A stretch of DNA of 27,860 bases, taken from NCBI GenBank assembly GCA_021464525.1, contig JADRCO010000707.1:1-27860 (forward strand). The letters are read 5' to 3'. Below, piece after piece: positions 19,041 to 27,860 of this stretch. The position numbers and the translations under genes are program-made. Origin of the DNA: Rhizophagus sp. LPA8_4_AMF. Lineage: Eukaryota; Glomeromycota; Glomeromycetes; Glomerales; Glomeraceae. The notes under the pieces were generated by a model that made no database searches, was not told the DNA's origin, and was given only the letters and a program-made list of their open reading frames with translations. Numbering within the stretch: position 1 is the stretch's first letter; every line of letters begins with the position of its first letter.

Positions 19041-22000
19041 CTAGGATCCAAATTGGTCAGGGGCGTACGAACTAGCAACAATAGATGAAGATACCGAGTC
19101 TTGATATTCATTATTCGGGGAAAGTTTTTCATACCAAGGTCTAATGTCATCATCATCAAAAGTTATCTTATCTTTATCAACACCCTCATTAAACCATGAA
19201 TATAATTTTGTTTCTTTAATCTCTTGAGATTTATTCATCCATTTTTTCATCAAGTCAGGATCTTGACGAAAACATATATATGGTGAATTATATAATGAGG
19301 GTCCATCAAGTCTTTCAAAATCATCAATAAGTTCTGCTCTATACATCAAAAGTCCAAGATTACCATCTTCCTTAGCTTTATTAAATGTGTCACTAAATAT
19401 TATTTTTTATAAAATTTGATGGTTAAATAAATATTTGTAAACAAAAACATATTTAATAAATATACTACTTACTTCATTAATGCAATAATCATGTTAAGTA
19501 AAATAAGAACTATAATAACATTTGCAATGAAAGCAAATAACTTTAATGGCCAATAATTATAAGCATTCAAATTGGTTGAACTCATGTAGTATGCAGAAAG
19601 TATAGCATCCCATATTGTATCAAAAGGATTGTCTTTATTTCTTTCTGTTAGAGTTAATTTATCAGTTCCATTATTTAATTCGAAGGATGTTCCTGGTGAA
19701 TAAAAATTAAATGATGGATTTCTAAAAAGAACAAATCTATTTATAACGCAAGTATAAGTTATTGTTATTTTAGAAACTTAATACAAGGATACACAAATAA
19801 TGAAGCAAAATTTACATTGAATGCCCGAAACCAATTATAAAAATGAACATAAATGCAAAAAATGGTATAATCTTTTTTAAAATATTTCCAAAAATGAATA
19901 CATTTATTGCTATTACTGAAAATAATCGAAACAATAAAAGCTTGAAAAAAATAAACAAAAAATTAGTATATAAATTATTTTAAAGTTAGAAGTTCAAAGT
20001 CATAAAACATACCATTTCAATCCAAAGTATTAATGTAGTTACCGTTGTTAAAATAGTAATAAGTTCATCACTAATTCCATTAGCTATATCAAATACTTTA
20101 ATTAAATATATCAAAGTAAAAATGGCCATACCCGAAATGATACTGAATAAATCAAACATGTTAAATATTGTAAAATATTTCTTTGCATATTTTTGCATTT
20201 GCATAATTTCAATTATTAATAAATATATTCCAATGTAATAAAAAGTAATTATCCCAAATCCAGTCCTTATGGATGCATCAATACTCTTGTCATCTCTTAT
20301 ATAATAATGAGTAAGAGAAGAGCATAGAATCAAAAATATAACGTATAAGTATAAAGTTCCTTTCCAATACGCTTTTGTTTGGTCCCATCTTGAATTTATA
20401 GCTGCTTCCATAGCCGGAATATTAAAAAATGCTCTTTCGTTCTTTTTAATTTGAAGAAATGAACTAAGATCTTTATCATTTACATTGTTATAACAAGGTG
20501 GAATAAACATATTTCTAAAGAAATGTATAAACTTATCATTTTTATCGTAAAAATTTCTTCCCTCAATTTTTTTGTCAATTTTATGAGTTGTGAAATTAGG
20601 AAGTGGAACCATATAAATATCAGGTGATATAACATCTCTATTTAAAAAAAAAAAAAATATCAATAAAATCTTAAAATAATGAGTTCAGTTTGAATAACAT
20701 ATAGATAGATACTTCAATTTTCTATATCGCAAAATATCTACAGAATTTGGTGATATTAAATTAATAAGTGGCGCATATACTTCTAGTGTATCATTTCCAT
20801 ATGATAATGTTCGGAATCTTTTAATTGGAAAATTATACTTCATTTCTCCAAAACAAGACTTATGAAGCAATAAATTTATGTAATTAGCTATATAAACAAA
20901 TAATAATTAATCAATTTTTAATTAGTATATTATAATAAAACCTTAGAAAATAATATATATATATACCATAATAATCATCATTAAGCAATTTTGGAAGTAT
21001 TTTTGTTACGTTAATCATCCAACCAATATGAATCATAGAATTTTCAGTATAATATTCCAAAAGGTATGCTAAAATAACAGCATCTCGACCTATTAATAAA
21101 AATTATTTGTTTAAATATGTTCATTAATTATCGTAATAAATGAAATATAAAATATTAACTTTTACGGAGTTCCAAAGCTAATTCACCATTAGCCGGTTCA
21201 TCTTTTAATTTTAAAGCTAATTCCAAATCATTAGTTGAATCTAAATCATCTTTCCATTTAGAATCATCATCTTTAAATATAAAATCATCATATAATTTTA
21301 AATCATTATAGTATGGATAAGAAACATAACCCTTTTGTGGTCTGTGTAACATCCCAATATTTTTTTCTTGACAACTAGTTTGGCCATTAGTATCAATTAA
21401 GATGTATTTTATTAAAGAAAGTGAACGTGAATAAATTAGATATGCCATTAAAGGATATTGAACTTCCATGAGTTTCCAATTATCAGGATATCTTTTAATA
21501 AAGTCTTCGATAATATTTGTGATTCCACTAACAAACTTTTGATGTATTTCTTTAGAATTATTACTTTTTATATGTTTGTACAGATAAGCAAGTGATTTGC
21601 ATGCATGAATTATAACAGTAGTCATATCACGTTCAGTTAGAAATTTAGTTTCTGTTTCTGTGTCTATTTTGTCACTTATTAAAATATATACAAGTTTCGA
21701 ATTCTTAAAATTTTCAAATTCTTCAAAATTATTAAAATCTCTGGATAGTTTCCATAGTTGAACACTGTTTCTTCCTAATATAAGGAGAAACCTTCTATCG
21801 TTCTTAAGAAGTTTAACACGAACAGTCGTGCTATTATTCCATGGTTCTAGATCATGTGAGTCATGCTTATGTTCATCGATCAACACGTCATTTTCTCTTC
21901 TTTTTATAGTTTTTATAAGAATCACTCTTAGAGGGTCATCTTGATCATTATTAAGAAAAACTACTTTTCCATTTGCTTTTGTTAAAATGTGATAATACTC

Positions 22001-23499
22001 ATCAAATTCTGACAGAATAGAAATATTACTGTCCGATAAACCAATACCATCTTTAGAATCTTTAGAAATAGGAAAATAATCATTTATACATCCTGATATA
22101 ATCCAAATATGAAATTTCGAATCACCACCTTTTCCTTGTTCAATAATGAACAATTTTTCATCTTTTTCAATAAATTCTAAAAATTTAATCTTATAAATAT
22201 TATCAAATTTTTTTGAAACAATTTCAAGACCACTTTCCGTTAAATAAATTGTAATGACATTATCTCCACAAGAATAAGCAAATAATCTTGAATTTACTGA
22301 TACTGCAAAAATTCCAGGTTCGTTAACATTTGAAATTAAAAAGTCTTCTTTGTAAAAAACATTTACTAATTGTAAAGTACTAATATTATAAATTTCAATA
22401 TTCATTTTTTGATGGTCGATTGTGTTAATCATCAAAAATTCTTGATATATGGATTTTGATAGAAATTTCCAATTAAGTTCAGCATTCTTAAGGTTATCTT
22501 CAGCATTCTTATTGTTATAAAATTTCTTAAATAAATTTTCAGGTAATAAATAAGTATCACCTCTAGAGATAGAAATCTTTTTGTTTAATTTTATCCTAAA
22601 CTTCTTTATTTTAACACTATTAGTACAAACAAGTATTACACTGGCGTTATTTACATCAGTACTTTTTAAGTCCGCATCAGAACTTTTTAAAAAGGTAACT
22701 ATTCCACCAAGATCATTTATTGAAGCAATAACATTAACATTTTTATCTTTAAATGAAATCTTAAATATCTTTATTACCCCCTCACTAGAAGCCCGAGATA
22801 ATCGATCTTGCTCAATATCATCTTCTAAAATTTTAGAAGAGTAGAATAACTCAGGCAAGAAAAGGATAAAAACGAGAATGCTAATAAATATCGCAAGACT
22901 TAAAATAAGAGTGTATATCTGTGTAAAGGTTTGAACGAATAAACAATAAAGTGCAAGCAGTAATATGATTAAAAAGATTCGAGAATCCCCGCGTGTTTTC
23001 AGAATGAGAAAAATTCTAAGAAATACTCTTCGAGAGCTATCTTTCTCAATTTCTTCAATTGCTTTTGGATTTGTATCCTTTTCAGTTATACAAGAAATCC
23101 CAACCAAGCAAGTATCATTAGTATCATTTTTTGTATCAATGATATCTGACACTGCTAAAGACCATCCAATATTATTCTCGGGTAGTTTCTTATTTTTAAG
23201 GCGAATATAATTATTAAAAGTATTTAAAGACCATATATCATTATTAGATGATTTCTTGTCAAAGAAATTATTTTTATCAAAAGTAATTGATGCTTCTTTA
23301 TTTGTTTCCATTTCTTTAATTGATATAGATCCACCTGAAAATAGTATGTAATAAGAATTTAGCGTCTTTTTTTTTATTGTAACATGTGTTATAACTTACA
23401 TGGATTAAACGTTGCTACTATCGAACCATTCGGGCTAATAGCTACATAAGAAATTTTATCTCCATATGTAAGATTTACACTTTCTATATCGCTTGTCAT
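19041..23499 (-). CDS. TRP-like ion channel with WD-like N-terminal half, eight exons
   Basis: Predicted exons are 23499-23400, 23334-21166, 21089-20967, 20887-20713, 20637-20013, 19940-19816, 19736-19473 and 19392-19041. All have GT-AG borders and one continuous frame of 1310 residues. The N-terminus (DKISYVAISPNGSIVATF) starts a WD40-like beta-propeller region reaching to about residue 620. A hydrophobic hairpin at about 152-193 interrupts it. The C-terminal third has channel helices at about 951-966, 982-999, 1017-1034, 1047-1070 and 1084-1105, a pore-helix region (FDTIWDAILSAYYMSS, about 1144-1159), and S6 ending LLNMIIALM at 1185-1193, as in TRP and polycystin-type ion transport domains. 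The soluble tail is acidic and Ser-rich. It should sit in a membrane and conduct cations; ion selectivity and gating cannot be read. Start chosen for the short first exon that completes the propeller motif. Confidence 0.85.
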
Positions 23500-25434
23500 T
23501 TTGTGAGTAATATTGAGAAGAAAATTTAAGTTATGGAATATTAATCACATAAATACCAAATGTTTGAGGCTCGGATCGAGGCTTGAAAATGAGCCAAGCC
23601 TGATTCAATTCTCGGCTTGAGCCAAAATGCATTCCCGAAGAAATAAGCCTTTATCATAATTTCAAGATCAGCAGAAAAGGTACAGTATGTAACAAAAAAA
23701 AACCGGTCATATAAATATTACAGGATTAAATTCAAAATTAACGAATTATGATATTTGCAAATGAGTCAGGTTGATTGTTTACCGAGACCTAGACCCTTCA
23801 TCTTTTAAATATGATTGGTTCAAAAATGATCATCATCAGCCATTTGTGTAACATTTAACTTTGGCTTTTTCACGTGCATGAAGTTTAATATACAGATTTG
23901 TGCAAAAATCTCATTGCTTTATTAAAAATTTTAACTGGCTATATCATTAGTATACATCTTATTTTTTATTCCTTAATATTTAAAAAGCACATAGAATGTA
24001 TAATATTTTCACTTTAAAGGTAGTCTCTTTTATTTTTCATACATCAAACATTTTTTTAAAAAATCCACTCTTTATGAGGAACTTTACAAAAGATTTTTTA
24101 GCATATTTTATTTTACTCTGAATCATTGGATTTTCTTGACTATTTTTTTTTTTTATCAATTCTCTTTAACTGAAGTATTCAAGTTGTATCTTAAAACTTA
24201 AAAAAAAAAGACAAAAACACGCCTTGATATTATTAAAATTTCAAGTTAGGCTTACACTATGTTGTGAGACCTATACAATACAAAAATGTATTTGTTGCAA
24301 AATTGCCTACAACTTTATGATAATATTCTATACTTCTGAACTGCTATTAAAAAATGCTATATTAATTAATTACTGTAACAAAACTTTTTAAAAAGAGAAA
24401 AAATAAAGAATGAGAAAAGTTATTAACATTAATTATGGTATAATACGGCTGAACCATGTAAACTGGGGTTTAGGCAGTTACAGTCACATGACATTAAATT
24501 TAATGCTACTTGCATGACAATTTTAACTTCGTATTTGCTTATAAACTAGCTGATTCCATAAATATACATTTAAAACTCTTAAGGACACAAAATTCTGATT
24601 AAAAAATTTCAACCAGAATTAAGATAATAAAGTGGGACAAATTTGTCCATATGAAATTAATAAAACAATGAAATAAATTGTTATGAGAAATCATAAAAAA
24701 TTGATGTGAACATGCAAAAATGAGAGAGAAAAAGTATCCAGAAACAAAAAAAAAATGTAATTTTCAAGCAACTAAAAGAAATTTATTAACTTATTTATTT
24801 AATGTGCAAATTTATACTTTTCATATATATTAAACTAGCAAATGAATCTAGATTAGCAACCAAAATAAAAAATGAATAAAAAGTTAAAAATAAAATGAAA
24901 CTTGTCATGTCTTTTCTCATTTATCTAATTCTCCATTTATCTAATTCTTATGTCCAAAAAAAGAACAAGAAATGAAATGTATAAAAACATTTCTTAAATC
25001 AATTAAATAAAAAATACCACATATTCCTCCCTTTCTAACTACCATTAAAGACTAACTTGTACAAGAAACCTGGTATTTCCAGAAAAGAACAAGATACATT
25101 GAAAATAGTTTAATATATATGTGTAATGTCAGATGTAGATTGATACCTGGCGCATGTCACTTGACACATAACATTAAAAGTTTGAATAGTGTAATATGTA
25201 TATTCATTGTAATATATAAGTAATTTCTTTAATGAAAAAAAGTGTTTACTATAGAAAACTTTATTGTGCAATACAGGTGACGTAGGGGTGTGATGTCAAC
25301 TAATTAAATCAAAGCTATTTGTAGTTGCACTGATCTTTAATTAGTAAATGATTTTTGGCTAAAGTTTATCAACAATATACTTTATAGTAACTTCGCATAT
25401 AAATTAACTATAAAAAATAAGACCTTTTTTTTTA
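23500..25434. other. Intergenic region upstream of the channel gene
   Basis: No gene is seen. A GC-richer patch at 23566-23635 contains a hairpin (AGGCTTG at 23579-23585, CAAGCCT at 23595-23601) and further copies of ggcttgagcc-like sequence, probably a transposon remnant. At 24612-24621 accagaatta resembles the small repeat core seen near the kinase genes. At 24919-24949 the unit catttatctaattct occurs twice in tandem. The rest is AT-rich without structure that I can support. Confidence 0.5.
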
Positions 25435-25713
25435 GATGCACAGCACGAATTTCTTTCTCTCTCTAAATTTTTTGAGTATAAATCAGTTCTTCTGTACCAT
25501 GGCTACAAAGTTACGAAGCTTTTATTTACACCAGTTAGCAAGTTTGGAGAAAATTCCTATTTAAATCCTATATTCAAAAAAAAATCTCAAATTGCCTTAT
25601 CAAACATAAGTTTTTTTTTCATTTAAATGTAAAAGAGAGCTTCGTAACTATGTTCATATAGCTTTGATATTAAAATTTGGCCCTGAAATATTGAACCATT
25701 AAGGCTGTGCATC
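25435..25713. mobile_element. MITE with 10-bp terminal inverted repeats and TA target duplication
   Basis: The ends are GATGCACAGC at 25435-25444 and its exact inverse GCTGTGCATC at 25704-25713, each flanked by TA (25433-25434 and 25714-25715). A second inverted pair lies inside: AGTTACGAAGCT at 25509-25520 against AGCTTCGTAACT at 25638-25649. The 279-bp element has no open frame. Size, inverted repeats and TA duplication fit a non-autonomous Tc1/mariner-type MITE, which would be moved by a transposase encoded elsewhere. Confidence 0.82.
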
Positions 25714-25715
25714 TA

Positions 25716-26401
25716 ATTTAAGTTTAGAAAATAGCTGATGGCCCAATTTTCCCTAATATTGCATCAACTCTTTTTAAGCAAATTCTTGATTAATAATTAA
25801 AAATATTTATTTGAAACGAAATATAAAATATAATTTGCTGATAAAATAATTTGATGGTTTGTAAATACAGTATAAATTATATATAAATGAAAAAATAAAT
25901 TTTTTTTCACATGTAAAAAATCTTCAATAGTTACTACATATAGTTTTGATTTAACTAGTTGACAGCACACCCCAAGGTGACGTGTGTCAGATGCTAATCA
26001 ACACCTGATGTGTGTCAGTTATCAACTGACACAAATTGACAGCCTAGGTATCATACAACATATACAAATATATCATTTTGAAAATTTATTACTTATATTA
26101 TTTGATTATTTAAAATTAATAATTGGAAAGTTATAGAAAAAAAGATATATTTAAATTACAAACTAAGAAATTTGTAAAATATTTACCACTCTAGCCTCAG
26201 TGTTTAAATAATTCTAAAAAAGAGAATACATGTCATGTGCATGATATCAAACATCACTTATGAAAACTACAAAACCTTTTAAAAATCACATTTATTGGTT
26301 AATTTTCATTTGTTTTAATGTCTAAATAAAAATAAAGAATAAAATTAATTTCACATAAATAATTTGCAAAATTATTATTTTTTTTTTACTATATTACATA
26401 C
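25716..26401. other. Intergenic region with TGACAC-type repeats
   Basis: No gene is seen. At 25960-26045 a patch holds repeated gtgtgtcag and ttgacagc motifs and a perfect hairpin at 26011-26033, listed separately. The remainder is AT-rich and featureless. Confidence 0.5.
26011..26033. repeat. Perfect hairpin, 10-bp stem
   Basis: TGTGTCAGTT is followed by a 3-nt loop (atc) and its exact inverse AACTGACACA. It lies within a patch of repeated tgtcag and ttgacag motifs, so it probably belongs to a small mobile element or its terminus. A related tgacac run occurs at 14509-14532. Confidence 0.75.
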
Positions 26402-26587
26402 CTAATGATTTTTAATTATACAATCATTTAAATCTTCACTTACTAGCATTACATTCATTTTCTCACTAGCATGTGAATCTTCACTTTCAAGTTCTTCATT
26501 TAATTTTTTACTAGTAAAATCAAATAAGCGACTTGTATAATATGCTTGTGGATGAGATTCAGTAGCAAGATTAATATGCCCAATTGT
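26402..26587 (-). pseudogene. Orphan C-terminal tail exon of a kinase-like gene
   Basis: Downstream of an acceptor-like TTTATCAG, the minus strand is open for 61 codons to a TAG stop. It reads HINLATESHPQAYYTSRLFDF, then a Lys/Glu/Ser-rich stretch (KKLNEELESEDSH), then SEDLNDCIIKNH. From recalled family knowledge, a HPQA.YTSRLL.F motif with an acidic tail is common at the C-terminus of Glomeromycotina protein kinases of a different type from those in this cluster. No kinase lobes are seen upstream as far as 27860. It is therefore a detached remnant, or a terminal exon behind a very long intron. The sequence has few signs of decay. Confidence 0.5.
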
Positions 26588-27560
26588 CTGATAAATGTGA
26601 AATGATAATACTGAATAATAATTCGCTTTTATAAACAGATAATTGAAATCAAGAATTTACATAAAGTTTATCATCTAACAAGAATGTGGAGATTTTTTAT
26701 AATTTTCATATTTTCATTTTTTGAATAGGTAATAATCAAGTTATTTAAGCCTTGAAAAACAAAATGAAGAACATCAATGTTTAATTTTGATGCACGAGTT
26801 GGTTATAAATCATTATTTTAATACTGAGTAATAATGAATGATACAGAATACCATGGATGATAATCCTGGATAATGCGGAATCATTTTAACATTTTAAGCA
26901 TCATGGATTTATGCGAATAATGAGCAACCTGTGGAAAAATCTGCACGGCTAGATTGCAAATATTCATGAATACTTGTTACTATATGAGTTCGACTAATGA
27001 ATTAAATTAAATAAACTAATGGGTGATTTCCTTCTTATTCATAAATAATAATATGGATACATAATTTATTATGAAAGGTTTGGATTTTAAAATTAATTTT
27101 TGCCATACTTTTAATCTTTTTAAGAAAAACTTCAACTAAAACCAGAATTTACATTGCATCATATAACTGTGATCTTTACACAAAAAATGCTGTTAAATTC
27201 TTTTTTTCTTTTAACTTTATCAAAATTTAACAATGACTGAGATTTTTTTTTTTTTTTTGTTAAATAAAAATGTGTACAAAAATTTTTTTTAGTTTTATGC
27301 GGACAATTTGCGGATTTTTATGCTATAAATGTGATTAACAGATCATTCATAATATTGGTTCTGTGAATTATTAATTCAATCTTCTGTGGATACAGTATAT
27401 AATAATTATTTGGATCATTTTCTTAGCTGACCGGGTATGATGATGACGGACGTCATCTGGGAATGAATAACAGATGTTTCTAGAATTGATCATCATGTTG
27501 TGTAACATTTGTGTGGCAAAACAGTATGGCAAGCCGTCCTGGTCAAAAGGGTGCCATTTT
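26588..27560. other. AT-rich intergenic region
   Basis: No gene is seen. Homopolymer T-runs occur near 27243-27260. The frames crossing 27371-27616 overlap the GC-rich repeat cluster and its flank, and I do not accept them as genes. Confidence 0.5.
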
Positions 27561-27705
27561 TGCGGCAGGTGCACATGTTTTTGCGGCAGGTGACCTGCCG
27601 TTTTGCAGCAGGTCAAGCGCTATAAAATGGCAGGTCAGGCGCCAAAAAACGGCAGGTCACCTGTCGCAATTTGCGGCGGCAGGTCCAATTTTCTTGCGGC
27701 AGGTC
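27561..27705. repeat. GC-rich cluster of GCGGCAGGT repeats
   Basis: About seven copies of a short motif close to gcggcaggt(g/c)a lie in 145 bp, at 27562, 27583, 27605, 27629, 27650, 27677 and 27696. One is immediately followed by its inverse (cggcaggtgacctgccg, 27584-27600). Composition differs sharply from the surrounding AT-rich DNA. The open frames through it are by-products of the repeat. It may be a satellite, a transposon end or a protein-binding array. Confidence 0.75.
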
Positions 27706-27860
27706 TTTTTTTACTTTTTTAGTTATGATCTACATATTCTTAAATTGTCAATTCCAAAAATAGTAAAATAAATATTTTTTTGGTTCAAATCCATTCTGTT
27801 GGGTCTTATTCTATTTATAGCATGATTGAATTATCACTTTATTTTATCAAAAGTCCCAAT
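27706..27860. other. Right-end AT-rich sequence
   Basis: No feature is supported. A ggttcaaatcc string at 27782-27792 resembles a tRNA B box, but there is no acceptor stem or A box around it. Confidence 0.5.

Noticed and set aside
22581..23210. Two plus-strand frames inside the channel gene
   Set aside because: They are antisense to the large exon 2 of the channel and contain no motif.
27511..27771. Open frames on both strands across the GC-rich repeats
   Set aside because: They arise from the short GCGGCAGGT repeat and have no protein-like pattern.
27770..27800. Possible tRNA B box ggttcaaatcc
   Set aside because: No A box, anticodon arm or pairing acceptor stem can be found around it.

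Overview
The window looks like nuclear DNA of an arbuscular mycorrhizal fungus (Glomeromycotina, most like Rhizophagus). This is inferred from extreme AT-richness, many short GT-AG introns (mostly 60-120 nt), a tandem family of genes fusing a protein kinase domain to Sel1 repeats, and a large TRP-like channel with an N-terminal WD-like region. No rRNA, tRNA, CRISPR or prokaryotic operon signal was seen.

Layout. Bases 1-17.4 kb hold a kinase-Sel1 gene cluster. Four copies can be spliced in full by eye: gene 1 (1639-3307, minus, 452 aa), gene 2 (4751-7434, plus, 726 aa), gene 3 (9195-11503, minus, 661 aa) and gene 4 (15023-17334, minus, 665 aa). All have five exons with introns at the same protein positions. 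Two dead relatives lie between them: an exon-1 relic (3873-4026) and an internally deleted copy (7961-8545). Genes 3 and 4 are close tandem duplicates and both carry HSD instead of HRD in the catalytic loop. They are separated by a 3.5 kb insert-like block of different composition. That block holds unrecognised short ORFs (12129-13148) and a broken or unresolved minus-strand gene for a multi-pass membrane protein (13500-14045), with a tandemly repeated exon-intron module upstream (14021-14487).

From 19041 to 23499 (minus) lies an eight-exon gene for a 1310-residue ion-transport-domain channel: WD-like N-terminal half, six-helix channel C-terminal half, and an extra hydrophobic hairpin near the N-terminus. 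Downstream to 27860 there is no intact gene. That stretch holds a 279-bp MITE with TA target-site duplication (25435-25713), a perfect hairpin (26011-26033), an orphan kinase-tail exon (26402-26587) and a GC-rich short-repeat cluster (27561-27705).

How the parts relate: the kinase-Sel1 proteins are probably intracellular signalling proteins whose Sel1 arrays act as protein-docking scaffolds. The array is the part that changes between copies (about three to four repeats in gene 1, about eight in gene 2 with near-identical 108-bp units). The cluster therefore shows birth, divergence and death of a signalling family in a repeat-rich region. The channel gene is an independent neighbour.
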